DNA of 64,000 nt. It comes from Steromphala cineraria (lineage: Eukaryota > Mollusca > Gastropoda > Trochida > Trochidae). A program made the position numbers and the translations under genes. The notes beneath the pieces are model-generated. The model worked only from the letters and a program-made list of their open reading frames with translations, did no database searches and was not told where the DNA came from. The stretch is from contig OU744724.1 in assembly GCA_916613615.1 (NCBI GenBank), positions 25,840,171 to 25,904,170 of the forward strand, given 5' to 3'. This document shows positions 49,098 to 62,900 of the stretch, piece after piece (positions within the stretch are counted from its first letter, which is position 1; each line of letters opens with the position of its first letter).

Positions 49098-49290
49098 ATG
49101 CAAGCATTTTTAGTTCAATTGTTCGAGTTCATGCAAGCATTTTAAGCTCAATTGTATGAATAAATGCAAGCATTTCCAGCTCAATTGTATGAATTAATGC
49201 AAGCATTTCTAGTTCAATTGTTCGAGTTCATGCAAGCATTTCAAGCTCAATTGTATGAATTAATGCAAGCATATCCAGCTCAACTCATGC
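49098..49290. repeat. 33-bp minisatellite, about 6 copies, related to the 43-bp repeat
   Basis: ATGCAAGCATTT begins at 49098, 49131, 49164, 49197, 49230 and 49263, a constant 33 bp. The unit aligns with the neighbouring 43-bp unit if about 10 bp are removed from its middle. Because 33 is a multiple of three it opens a frame with an 11-residue repeat, which I do not regard as a gene. Confidence 0.9.
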
Positions 49291-50490
49291 AAGTGCTGCT
49301 GTATCTCCTAATTACCTATCCCAATAATTACTGTAGTTATGGTTGATGTAGCAAATTACAAACAATTTTGCAAGAGTATGCAGATAAAGTTTTTCTCAAG
49401 GCTTCAGAAATATAAGATGGAGTACAAACATTAGACTTGCCACATCAGCAACTTAACTGTCCACATCAATTTTCTCTTTTAAATATTATCATTGATTGCT
49501 GATGCAGATGAATTAGCTGACCTTTCGTTATATTTTTATTTGAAAGACATTGGTATTCTTTGTCAAATTGTCAAGTATACTATAATTTCCCCAGTGTGAT
49601 GTCGATTGTGTTATTACTGTGAAAAGATTATGTGTTAAGTTAGGAGTTTACTCTGATGAATCACCTCTTTGAATTGAATTGAACAGCTCACATTTAATAG
49701 ATAAATGAGGTTGATATGCATGACATTTGGTTATTTCATGTTCCCCTTTCTGAACTCAATTGTCAATTTAACAATTTTACTATTGAATTCAAGAGATTAA
49801 AAAGAACTGGCCAGCTTTCATTATATATATATCCAAACATACATGATCAAAAGTTAAGAACACTGAACCATGGCCTAGATTTATATTCAGTCTCTGACAA
49901 ACAGTTCTCACAAACAGTTTATTGATTAAATATAAGAAAGGAGCCTCTTAGAATTGGAAATTTCAGACTAGTTCACTAAGGAGGTTTTGTGAATCTAAAA
50001 ATGTTATTAACTACAGTCTGAGTGTTAGATTAAACATGGGCCTATCATTTCTTTTAGCAAAAGGTGATACACAAAAGATTTTATTTATATATACTTACCC
50101 GGGGTATATAGACTTATGGTATCAACAGACGTGTTGAATGAGGACCTAGATTTTATTCCCTTTGTATACACAATCATGAATCTGGACAAGAGCAACATTT
50201 GTGCATACATTCATCCAAACTTTATTACTGAACAAGAATATTATTTCAAGTATGCAAGCAAATTTCTATAAATTTTACTTTTATTTGTTACAAAGACCAG
50301 GGTAGGCAGTGTTTCCTACCAAAACTAGAGAACAAGATGTTGTTGGAATTTAATTTATTTGGTTTTCATTTACGTGTCTGAGTGTTCAGTTGTAAATTTG
50401 GTGTCCGCCAATAATGAATGAAATATCAAAGAGCGTGACAAAGATGCGAGACAGAGGTGGCATGAATTTGTTTTAGTCTGTTTGCTTTTG
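49291..50490. other. AT-rich interval upstream of the GALNT7-like gene
   Basis: No gene or repeat recognised. Any distal 5' exon or promoter of the downstream gene could lie here, but I cannot identify one. Confidence 0.45.
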
Positions 50491-50495
50491 CACGC

Positions 50496-50548
50496 GGCTA
50501 ATGGCTGAAATAATGCTGAAGCGGCGTAAAACAATAACTCACTCACTC
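50496..50548 (+). mobile_element. SINE tail with (ACTC)n end
   Basis: GGCTGAAATAATGCTGAAGC followed by GGCGTAAAACAATAACTC and ACTCACTC. This is the 3' end of a SINE family that I recall as very common in abalone-like gastropods. No tRNA head was identified upstream, so it is a fragment or an old copy. It sits about 270 bp before the start codon of the GALNT7-like gene. Confidence 0.45.
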
Positions 50549-50715
50549 CTTGCTTTTGCCATGTCATTTTCTGTAAATAAGAATTGTCAATTAAAAAAGG
50601 TTTTGGCGAGCTCAGACAGATTAATATCCTTGATATTATTATGTGTATACTCTTTTTCCAAATATTTTGTCCATCACATGGTCGTATTATTTAGTAATAC
50701 ATGTACAAGAAATAA

Positions 50716-50814
50716 TCCCCAAAGTTCAATTTCAGATTCAGAGGAAATAAGCCGGCGAGGAAGAAGAACGGATATTCTCTCGCTGACGCGGAGGAAGGAT
50801 CCGACAGTGACACA
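50716..50814 (+). promoter_or_regulatory. 5' untranslated region of the GALNT7-like gene
   Basis: This GC-richer stretch after an in-frame TAA (50713-50715) leads to the ATG at 50815 with no intervening in-frame ATG. A possible splice acceptor, CAATTTCAG, ends at 50735, so there may be an upstream non-coding exon. The transcription start cannot be placed. Confidence 0.45.
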
Positions 50815-50961
50815 ATGCGAGTGTACTGTCGACGTAAACTTGTCTTGAAGCTTGGCCTGGCGGTCACAGCTCTGCTCCTGATTGGTCCATATCTCTTCCA
50901 CCTCTTTGATGACGGGAAACCGGCCGCTTCCCACAAACAGGATAAATATGTACATAACATG
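50815..50961 (+). CDS. GALNT7: GALNT7-like coding exon 1: cytosolic tail and signal anchor
   Basis: Residues 1-49. A short basic tail (RRK) precedes a hydrophobic stretch, residues 13-31, as in type II Golgi proteins. It ends in phase 0 at donor ATG|GTAGGT. Confidence 0.85.
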
Positions 50962-53900
50962 GTAGGTGCTCATGCAGACCTAAATTCAGTTTCTGACAAA
51001 TATTTTGCTTATGGTGATATGTATATAGGAAAGGAGCCTTGAAAAAAGCACTTATAACTTTAGATCTATGTTTGCTTTTCAAGGGGTTTATGTCAAAATA
51101 TTTTATCATAAATAATTGGCTGTAGATATTGCTTTAGTCAGATCAAGGGATATCTAAAAGCTTTATCTACATTGTAGATTTTGTTAAATTATCAAAATTC
51201 TCAGAGCAATTACATCATCAATTCATGGTATCAGAAAGCTTTGACATCACTTGATGTATTCTTTCGCTGTTTCAAAATGATTTTGGATAATAAAATCTCA
51301 CCCTCATTTCCTTAGATATCAAATATATCAAGCCTCAATATTTGTTACTTTTATCAACTTGTGTTGATATATTTAATTTGATATCAGAATGCACATGGGT
51401 GATATTCTCTATATAAACTATAGTGGTGGTATATTTACTATATTAGGTGGGTTAATATTTACCTCATCTCAATGCTAGCCACATTCACAGCAATTATATT
51501 TTAACATTGTTGTAATCATGACAACAAGGCCTCAAATACTGAAATAAAGATTTTGACTTTTAAGAACTACTTCTCTGAAGAATATCCACTAAAGATATGG
51601 GGAAAATGTTTTGTCAACAAAACATGAATTTTTAATTGCACTAAACAAAAAATGTTTTGCCAACGAAAAGTGAAATTTGAATTGCACTAAACAAGATAAG
51701 ATAAAACATATTTCAAGAAGCTGTCATAAGAATACCCATCTTTAAAGAAAGAAAAAGAAAATTTGATTCTAACTATTTTATGTGTGATGATTTTCATGCA
51801 GAGAAAAATATGATAACAAATAGACTTAACAATCAAGCCATAGAATTTCTGCATAGTGGTTGGTTATGTCAAAAGTCTATTCCCTCATAAATTCTGTTTA
51901 CAAAGTATTAGAAATGCATTACGCCATTGAATACAAAGTGAAAGCTTTTAAGTTCTTGTCTTCTCCAACTTTTAGTCCCTGAAACCAATCTCCTCTTTAA
52001 CAGGTGCTTAAATGTCATATGAATTGATTTTTTTCTACGATCACACTTTAATGAACCATAAAGCTATTATTCAAACACATTTAACGTCAGGTTGACTGTA
52101 TCAATTGATATTATATGGGCTTCTTGTCTCGTTTTAATGGCGAGCACATATGTTGCTCGCATAAAGCCAGTATATTGATTCTACTGTAGGAGTCGTAAAT
52201 CTGCTTTGTGTACTGAGATTTTAAATGATATTCTGTAGAATACTTTCATTTGATATGATAAACAAATCACAAAGCTCAATATAAATTTTTGTAATGTTTA
52301 TTAACTTCATTTTTGTCAAACATTAGTTTTATGCACAACAAGTTTTTATGACTATATCAGTTGAAAGTTTTAAATGGCTGGAAAATTCACTTTGATTTTT
52401 CATGACATTTTGAAAAGAAGTTAAGTGAAAAGAAATTTCTTATGAAAAAGCGTAGAACAAAGCAATCACTCAATGATATCATAAGAATAATTATTGATCT
52501 ATGGATGTATGTATGCTAGACAACAATGTAAACAATAAACATGCTTTCATTGTCATTGAGTGCATTAAATATTTTATGTGCATTTTTACCCTGAAGAGAT
52601 CATTAGCGATATGCTTAAGGCTATATAATATAATATCAAATATATTCGAAATAATTTTCGCTATCACAAAAATTGTAGTATAAAGCAAAATGAAAAGGTA
52701 AAAGACATTTTAAAATCTTTAGACTGGAATGAAATGTGTTGTCATCAGTTGAACTTTTACTTACTCTTTTTAACCTTATACTAGTACATGTTATTTGTGT
52801 AAAACATTTGTTGTTTTAAAAAAAATGCTTTCAATGGGGAACATTAATCAAATTGAGGGGAAATCATGAATTGTTGCAAATATATAAAATACAGTTTTGT
52901 CATCCCAACATATTTTTTCTCTTTTGAGAAGTTAATGAAAATTATCAGTCTAGTTGTAATAAGTATAATTGTGGGATAATTGTTAATATTTGTCTATAGA
53001 TCTCATAAACATGGATCACATTGAATGTCTGTATGAAAAGGCATAACATTTCATGTTTACACATGTTGGAAAACTATGTTTAATGTGACCCAGCTCATAA
53101 ATACAATAGATGTATTGATGCTTTTTGCAAGGTGCTGATCAATTGATCAATTATTCAATATTTCCTCTTGGAAAGATGTTTCTGGTACTTTATTTCTGAC
53201 AGGCCTAGTTGCAGTTACACTAAACACTTAAGTGACCTGAAGTCCTTCAGGTTGCCTTAGTGCAATATTAAAAATGACACTAAGGTAACCTTAGAGTTCA
53301 GTCTTAGTCTGTCATCCAGACCCTAAAGCAAAAATATTCACTTGACGACCAACCAAGTCTACTGCAGTATAGCAAGTCTAGATCACTCAGCTTTAAGAAA
53401 GCATCTTCTGGGCTCGGCCTTCATTGTGTTATGACACCTGAATTGTTTTAAAATATTGTCCATATTGAAAAAAAACTTCTGAGACTAAATGTTAGTCTAA
53501 GTTCAGTCTGTTTGTGCATGATGTTTCAGTAAATGTAATGTCATAATAAACTTTTGATTCAGAGCAACTCTATTCTTGATGGCTAACTTATAGTACCTAA
53601 TAAGCAAAACATGCATTCTGGATATGTGCTACTACCAGGGTATAAGTATACTGCTACATTAGCTGCCAAAGCTGATTAGGTCAAAGGCAATGGTGTTCTT
53701 ATGTGGTGAATGCACAGGGAGTTTGTACATGCGATGGACAATCTGGAATTAAGTAAGGTTATTGTGATATGTTCTTATGATATCTGAGAAAGGTGATATG
53801 CAATACCATCCCTTTGTGGTTGATTTACAGGAAACACAAATAAAGGAAATTTACATGTATTACAAGAGGCTTATGATAGGCCAACCTTGAATATGATTGT

Positions 53901-56900
53901 GTTTCAACGCGACAGATTTTACCAATTCATTTCCATAACAAGAACAAGATACTATCAGTCTAAGTAAACCTAGCCTCACTATTATCCGTTACACTGCTAT
54001 ACTGAGTCTAGCAAGGCTTGGTTGAGGGTCGCGTCAGCCGACCTTTCTGCGACCTATGACCTTCCAACGTTACACGTGCGAAGGCAGACTATTGTGGCTT
54101 GGTAAGCTGAGTTCTGATTGGTCAACTTCGTCACGTGGGCTGACGCGACCCTCAACCAAGCCTTGCTAGACTCAGTATAGCAGTGTAACGGATAATAGTG
54201 AGGCTAGGTTTACTTAGACTGAAGATACTATATAGGGTAACAAGATACTACTTCTTTGATTCAGAAATGCTTCTAGCTCAACAGGGCTGAAAGCCAAGAT
54301 GGCATTGCCGATGGCAGCGGCTATTCACTTTTCACATTTTCTCCAGAACCATAGCACCTTACACTTATGTGATCTGAATTTGTAACCTGGGGGATGATCC
54401 CCTCTCAAATATTGGCATGGTAGAGTGTTAAAGAGAACCAAAATAGGTTCTGTTCCTTCAACATCAAACAATATGAAACCTGATGAGCTACAGAGCCCAT
54501 GGCTTTACACTAACTCTTGATAGGTGAAGATTTTTTGGGGGAAAAAAACCCCTTTTCTTGCACAAAAGAAAATGACACCTTTGGGACAGATTTAATGCAA
54601 AAAAAAGTAAAATGGGCCACATAATATAGTTATCTACAAGCGTTAAAATGATAAATATTTAATTTCCTCATACCAAGAATTCTGCCAAAGTGTTTTCTTT
54701 TTTTAAGTAAATCAATATGAGGACCGTGTCCTGGTCTAATAATAGTCAACCCAAATCTACGAGATGTTAAACGTATGGAATTTATAAAAAGTTTAAAAGA
54801 ATAACTCATTACACATGTACATGTAATAATTCCATTTTATTGTAGCACATGAAAGATGACAACCTCGGCCCTGACCTCAAACAGGATAACGTGATAGCGG
54901 CACCAAATATGGATGATGTGGACAACGACAGTCACAAGACATATGGACCAGAGGCCGTCATGAAGAAAGGGATCATGGGAAATTTTGAACCTAAAGAACC
55001 CGAGCCTCGCAGCAAACCAGGTACGGTTAACTCGTTGAAAAGAACTTTGAGTGGCATTTTGGAAGTTTGAAGTCAAGTAAAGTATTTCACATATGAGGAT
55101 ATTCTTTGTCCCAACTGCATGATGTTTTGATCATGGGAAACTGATCTTCCTACGCAAAGCCTAAAACACCAGTTTTGAATTGCCTTGCTGCTTACCCTTT
55201 AATTTTCTGTGCTGCTATAGTGCCCCTACAGGCAAGCACAGAAAACTCTTGGGTCGGCTGCAAGACATAAAACTGACTGTTCGGAAAGTGGCGTTTTAGG
55301 CTTGGCATAGGAAGATATGGGTAACCTTAAACTTACAGAACCAGGAATAATAAACTCCTTAAGAACAAAAATTGTATTTTAATAACATTTTTTATTCAGA
55401 AGTCAAATGAGGACTAATATCTTACACATAATGTCCCACTTTTATTGAACTTGTGAATAACATGCTTTTGCTAGTTTTATGGTTAATCATCATCAAAAAA
55501 TTTATTGAATGGAAGGTTATTTAGCATCACATATTCATGTATATATATATGATCACACTTGAGTTAATGAATGTTTACCTGCTCAGGTGAACATGGGGAG
55601 CCGGTGTACACAACAATGGAGGAACAGAAGGCAGCGGACCAGTCGGTGAGGGAGTATGGGTTCAACATGGTGGCCAGTGACAAGGTGGCCATGGACAGAA
55701 TCATACCAGACACTCGTATGGAAGAGTAAGTACACTGTGCACTTCTACTGCATGAAACCAGCAGATGATTATAGTCCATTGCTCCAACTCTGGAAACAAA
55801 ATTATAAGTTGACTTGTAGATTTTTAGGGGGAAAATGTCTAGAAGGCTAAAACAAAATGTTAAGTGGGCTTAGTGTACAAAAAATGATTTTCATTTGGTA
55901 ACATTTTTCTTTCCTTTCTCAAGTTTTATCAGAAAATATGCAATACAGCAGATAATGTAGATTCTTGGCTTTAAAACCCCTTATTTGTCTTTCCTCTTTC
56001 AAGGGAAATTAGATTTTAGTTAATTCAAGTCAGAATTTCTTGATGAACACATGTTGTTTGAATTGAACATGAAAAAAAGGCCAAATGTATTGACCCTCAA
56101 CATGGATTTATTTTAAAAGACTCTAAGGCGTTTATAAGAGACTCCAAGAATAACCCAAACTCTTGTATCCTTAGAATTAACTAGCAATACATCAAGTGAG
56201 TGAGTAGATTAGAGAGAGAGATTAAAGCCGCTTGGGCAATATTTCAGTAATAAACAGTGACAGTACATTTTATGACTTTATTACCTCCCCTTGCCACCAG
56301 GTGTCAATACTGGCACTACCCAGAAGACCTGCCGACTGTGAGTGTGATCCTGGTGTTCCACAACGAGGGCTGGTCGACACTTGTACGTACCGTGCACAGC
56401 GTCATCAACACCTCTCCCCCACACCTCCTCAAGGAGATTGTCATGGTTGATGATTACAGCGAAAAGGGTAAGCACCATTTTACTCTTTAAGAGGCAGTAG
56501 CAGGTTATTATTTCTATACTATACTACATTTTACTGGTATATTGGTATAACGCCATATCAAGCTTGGACAGCGTTTTTTCAAAGGCGTTTTTGGTTTTCC
56601 CTTGATCATTGGATATCAGTCTTCATGACACACCTTTTCATACCATCTGGACTCCCTGGGGAGCATACTACACATGCAGTTTTGTGAAGCACAGAGTTCA
56701 TGTCACTCTCAATCCTTACGAGGCACCCATTTACAGCTGGGTGGACTGTGACAGATAGTCACAGTATTTTGTCTAAGTTTACTGCAGTTTGCTTACATAA
56801 CCACAACTGGGAATCTGTATGTTTTCATGTTGCCATCAACACCAAGGTCAGCAAAGGGATATTGTGATATTGCGAAAACAGCAATAAGTGTCATGGGTTG

Positions 56901-59900
56901 ATACTGTTCAATTGATTATATAATAATAAGAATTAAAAAATAATGTGTTGTTCTGCCTTTACAATGCTGAATGTCAAGCAAGGCAGCAACAACTCCCACC
57001 TTTTATCTTCTTTTGGTATGACGTGACCAGGAATCGAACCCTGGTCTTCTGTGTGACCAGCGGACACTACCACTGAGCTACGTCCCCGGTGATATAATTA
57101 ACATCTAACTTAACGTCTGAATTCGCCTTCCGCGAACATAAATGACTGTTTTAAGATTTGTTATTATTAAGGTATTTATTGTATATTGGCAATTTTGAGA
57201 TGAATAAGTGAGATTTTTGGGATTTATATAATTGATTATGCCATTTATGGTCGTATCAAAGCAAAATGATATAAGATGAAAAGGAGTGGCTTTTCTAGAC
57301 TAATAGGACAAGGAAGGACAAATTTCAGTGTAATAAAAAAAAAACATTTTAGAAGGAATAACATCATTTAATGAATTTGTATTCTGGAAGGATGGGAAAT
57401 AGGAATGTCTAATATCTAGATACTAAATTACATTCCCCTGAGGCAGGTATAAGAATTGACATTGATTGTATAGAACTATAACATGTTGGCCTGAAGGAAT
57501 AGATCTGAGTTCTGATATTCTCTTCTTATGTACATTAAAGCAATGATTTTGAGAAATGTGAATCAGTTATATAATTTTTTCTGGTGTGAATATGTTTCAG
57601 GTATATTTTTGATGTAAATTTACATCCTTTCTCATATTTCCTTGCTCAGGGCAATGATTTGTTTTTTTTAAAACGAACAAATTTTCTCTACCAAGCAAAA
57701 ATGTTTGATTAAAACAAGTAATTCAGTGTTCAAGGAAAATATTTTATCTTGCTTATTATTTTGTCATTAATCAGAAATTCCCATGATCATGACTATGAAC
57801 ATAAAATGCATATTGACCCTCTGCTACTCCCCAACAGAACACCTTAGAGGAAAGCTGGAGGACTACATCAAACAATTCAACGGGAAGGTGAAGCTATACC
57901 GCAACAAGCAGCGTGAGGGTTTGATTCGAACCCGGACCATTGGAGCAGAGCTGTCTGTCGGAGATGTCATCCTATTCCTGGACGCTCACTGCGAGTGTAA
58001 CCGCAACTGGCTCGTCCCACTCCTTGCTCGCATCAGGAGAGACAGGTATGGCTCTTATGTAATGAATACTCAGACCAGAGGCCCTTGTTCAGCTGTGGAG
58101 GGGCGATCACTCTTAACAGAAATGTGGTGCTTGTATGCTTGTATATGGCTTCCTCTGAAATGAGTATTAGGAACCATGTGGGTCCAGCTGGACAGTGGAG
58201 ATCACTCTCACCAGATATTTGGTGCTTGTTTTCAATATTGCTTCCTCTGACTCAAGTTGTCCTGCTGGACATGGGAGATAACTGTGACTATAAATTTGAA
58301 AATACAATGGGCTATTTTCAGCCATTTAAGTAATTTTCTAACCTTCTAATGGGCAATTTTTTAGTTTTAGATAATTACTATATTGGTGATAGAAATACAT
58401 TCATGTCTGTATTCACAAAATCTATTAATGAAACTAAATACTGATATCAGTCATCAATAACTAAAGCTGAAATAAACAAAAACTGTTGGAGGCTGTTGAA
58501 AGTAAGTCAACTTGCACTATTTCGAAAATTACAAATTTCAAATATCTTATTTCAGGACTGTGATGGCGGTACCGATCGTGGACGGAATCGACTGGAACAA
58601 CCTGCGGTACCACCCGGTGTACACCACCAACCACCACCGCGGCATCTTCGAGTGGGGTTTCCTCTACAAGGAGAGTCAAGTCCCTCAGAAGGAACTCGGC
58701 AAGAGGAAATACAACAGCGAACCTTACAAGTAGGTGTTCATTTGCATACTTTTTGTAGTCATAGAAGAAGAAGACAGAGCTTATTTCAAGTTACTTATTG
58801 ATAAGAAAACACCATTTTCAACATTGACATATTTGACTCAAACAATATTCTCAATATCACTTTAAACAAGTAAAATGTGTCTGTTTTTTCCAGATCGCCA
58901 ACCCATGCTGGAGGACTGTTTGCCATGGACAGGAAATATTTCTTCGAACTGGGAGCCTACGATCCTGGCATGCAGATCTGGGGAGGAGAAAACTTTGAGC
59001 TCTCTTTTAAGGTTTGTGTTGATACATTTATCACTTTAATGATATGGATAAAATAATTGAATTTAAAAACTGTTGCTATGATTGGAGTTTTTGAAGTGTA
59101 ATAGGATTTAAGACTGAGAACACAGAAGTTTAAGGGTTAGCATGCTGGACTCTCAAACAACAGGTAACAGTTTGATTCCTGTTTGAGAAGCCAATAGTTT
59201 GTGATCTCGTCTCATACTGTGTTGTGTACCATAGCAAAACACTTCTTCTTCATTGCTCTCAGTTGTATAAATTGCTACCTGAAAACAGATTATCCTACCT
59301 CATGTAAGGACCTCGATCTCTGGTTGCAGATTGAGTTTCTTGAAATGTGTGTTACCTCGAACACATCAAGGTTACTTTTGATCAACCGATATGTAGCTGT
59401 GAACAAACTATAGTCAAAGGGCTTACACTGTTTATCTTACTCTTTTTATTTTCATATTATATGCGTTTTGTTAAACATTCAGTATGATAAATTTGTTTAA
59501 CCAATCAGACGCGGCGTGCTTGGGGATATATCAGCCTTTCGCTTGGTGTTATGCAACTCATCTTTGGCACGTCGCATAACACCAAGCTAGAGCCTTATAT
59601 ACCCCCAAATCTCTGTTCTTAATTTGCGAAAATGATTTCCTTAACTGATCGCCATGGCACAACCCCGAAATTTCACTTTCAAGTTCATGTTTTATTTACA
59701 TAAATACTGAACATACTTTTCTGTTTCAGATCTGGCAGTGTGGTGGTTCCATCGAGTGGATCCCGTGCTCCCGAGTTGGACACATCTACAGGAACCATAT
59801 GCCCTACTCGTTTGGCAAGATCAGCCACAAGATTCCCGTCATCAACCTGGTGAGTTCTTCTTTTCTTCTTTTGACCTGTCTTGGGATAGTTGGGCTGGTT

Positions 59901-62900
59901 ATAACGTCTCCCCACCGAAGGGTCATTCTAGAAGTTGCAATGATGAAGAAGATGAAGGGAATATTATGGATATATAACTTCTTTATTCAAGTTTGCGACG
60001 ATTTGACATAGATACTAATACATCAAGCAAGCAAGTAACGAGATTAGTATCTATGTCGAAGGAATCAAGGACAGGGTCATGTGATGAGACCAACCTTTTT
60101 ATGCGAGAATTGTTTTCATTACTGAAATTTTTCAAATATCTGTGGAGTAGTTGATAACCTCTCCTAATGTTTTTCATCTCCAGGCAGTTTAAAGGAGTGC
60201 TCTTATTTGATTGATATTTTAGAAGTTCAATGAATAGTCAACTTCTTTGCAATATGTCTATATACCAATGTTTGAATCCAACAGTGAATTTATTAAATCA
60301 TTTCAGAACTACATGCGAGTGGTTGAAGTGTGGCTGGACCCAGAGTTCAGGGAATATTTCTACACGAGAGAGCCGACAATCCGCGGCTACCCTGTGGGTG
60401 ATCTGACGAAGCAGCTAGAGTTCAAGAAGGAGATGAAGTGTAAGAGCTTCAAGTGGTTCATGGATAACGTGGCTTACGAGGTTTACGACCGGTTCCCTCC
60501 ACCGCCACCCAACAAGGCCTGGGGAGAGGTAGGACACTTGATTCTTCCTGCTTCTTGTTACATTAGCATCACTTGATCTTATAACCCTTTTGATCTCATT
60601 ACATAGAGAATATTATGTGGAATGGTTTTGGAAGAATAGTCGATCATCATTTATGTGGACGTTTTGGTTACACCTAGATTCATCCGGATGGTGAACCGTC
60701 TGGTTATCTGAATTGAAACATTATTTTGTTTGGTATTAATGTAAATGATTAAGTTTACTTGAAAAGTATATGTTTCACTGCAAAATTTTCCACAAAGCGA
60801 GGTGTCCTTTTATACAAGATCAAGTAAACAATGTTGGACTTTTACTGAGTTTTAGACGAAGGTATGTGAAACATAGTATGGCAGGGGCACAAATATGATA
60901 TTCTGTTTTCTTTTATCACAATCACAAAATCAAACAAAGGAATCAGAATTATTTTCAAGCATAGTAGAACTACCTGCCTACAGCACATTAGAACACAATC
61001 ATCAGCAAACTGTGACGTCAATTCATTGTTTATGATGTGATGTCATAATTAAAAAGTGGTATTTTTTCATAGGTAATTAAACATTTTGAAGTTGATAAAA
61101 TACATAATGATGGAAATCTATTTATGCAAGTGCCATATTGCATGATCAGTTAAGTCTTTCCATGAAATGCCAATTAGGTTTTCAGTAGATAGTAGTTCCT
61201 CTAAGATAACTAGGTCACTTTTAATTTTTCAAAGAGACAAACTCTGTCATACATACATCTCCTTTTGTGAATGATTCTGATAAGTTCAAATCAATGTCAA
61301 CATTCTCCATTAGTGACTGTTTCTGATAAGTTCAAATCAATTTTAATATTCTCCTTTTTTTGACTGTTTCTGATAGTTAAACGGCCAGTTCGACCGGGTA
61401 TTTTTTGTTCAACAAATATTCGGGAGGGAATTCCCTTTTACACACGACACGTCAAATTTTATATATTCGATTTGTTTTATATTTTTTATGTTAATAACTA
61501 TGTTAAGTTTGGTAATAAGTTCTAATCCGCCCTTCAAAACAAAAAAATAGTGAAAATAATCAAAGCCACTGACAAGCACTTCGAGAGGTGTATTTTTTGT
61601 GGAAACGAAATTCAGGAGGACTTTCCTGTTAACTAATATATATACGATTTTTACATGATTATTTCACACTTAATTTCAAATATGTTCATGAGGTTATCGT
61701 TTCAGTTGTTCGTGATTTAACAATTTGACAAAGAATAAAGTGTATCTCCCAAAAAAAAGAAAAACATTGTGAAATGAAGCCAATCATCGGAGCTACGAGC
61801 CCGAGATGCATTACTGGCATTTACTGCCACAAAACATTGTCTTTACTGATAACTTTTGTTATGCATCACGTGAAAGCATGTCCCTATTCTATCAATCAAT
61901 TATTTTTTCTTGATTTACTCAATGAATTAGCATGATACAGTTCATTTGTTTTCTCGCAATGCTAACAATTCAAAATGGCGGAGGAAAGCCGATCGAACTC
62001 GAAGCCTTGATCATGGCGGCCACTAGGATTATTGTCAGCTGATTGTTTGGTCGGTGTTGTATTTACTTGGATGTTTAAATTGTAGGAGATTTGTTAAATA
62101 ATGTTTGCATAAGAAAATATGACAGACAGACAGATTGTTTATTGAAATCTACATATAACACCTAAAATGGCTAGGCTCAATCAATATGACACTGAGAAGA
62201 AAAGTTGATTCGCATCGGCTTTCGAAATGATATAGAAAATAATTGTCAGCGCTGCCGCACTCCAATACGTACGTATTACACTTTTCCGAACATAAAAAAT
62301 TCATGTGAATTAAGTGACTATAAGATATAAATATTTCTAAAGAAAAAAACTGTTTTACTATGAGTGAGGATGTGCGAACTGCGAAGTCAAGGGCGACCGC
62401 GGAAGTAGGCCTACGATGGAAATTCGCATGCGAGAAGACACGAGAGAAATGTCAAGCGGATTTATTTGGGAGACATCACCCCAAAATTAAATAAACTTAA
62501 ATCTACATTAAATTCAAGGATTTTTAACTGGACAAACATTTTTAAAATTTGCTTTACAATCATGAGTTGACATGTCACTGCAAGAGGCCTAAATGCAACT
62601 GATTTTACTGTTGTTCACATGACAAAGATTTTTCTAAGGATGAAATGACCCTTTTACACATATAACCATGTAAATTCCATGATATTAACGTAGTGACTGT
62701 TTTTAAAAAACAAAAGGCCATTGTCGAATTTTGATGGGCACTGAAAACATAGGTCCCACCCAGAATTCCCTGCACACTACATTGCATTATGGGAAGGGAC
62801 ATTTCTCATTCTATTTATAGATCTGCTAAACAAATGACGCGCTGTGTCTAAAAATAGCTTCGTTAGCAGCCTAAGCTTATCAGTGAAAACGCTGTCGAAC

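Noticed and set aside
49164..49346. 60-codon frame with 11-residue repeats
   Set aside because: It is a by-product of a 33-bp minisatellite, whose period happens to be a multiple of three.
57018..57087. Functional tRNA gene
   Set aside because: A and B boxes are present but the acceptor and anticodon stems do not pair, and a SINE-like body follows.
61975..62045. ATGGCGG motifs inside the TTAA element as a first coding exon
   Set aside because: The frames stop after about a dozen codons and no donor site follows; they are more likely incidental or YY1-like sites within the element.
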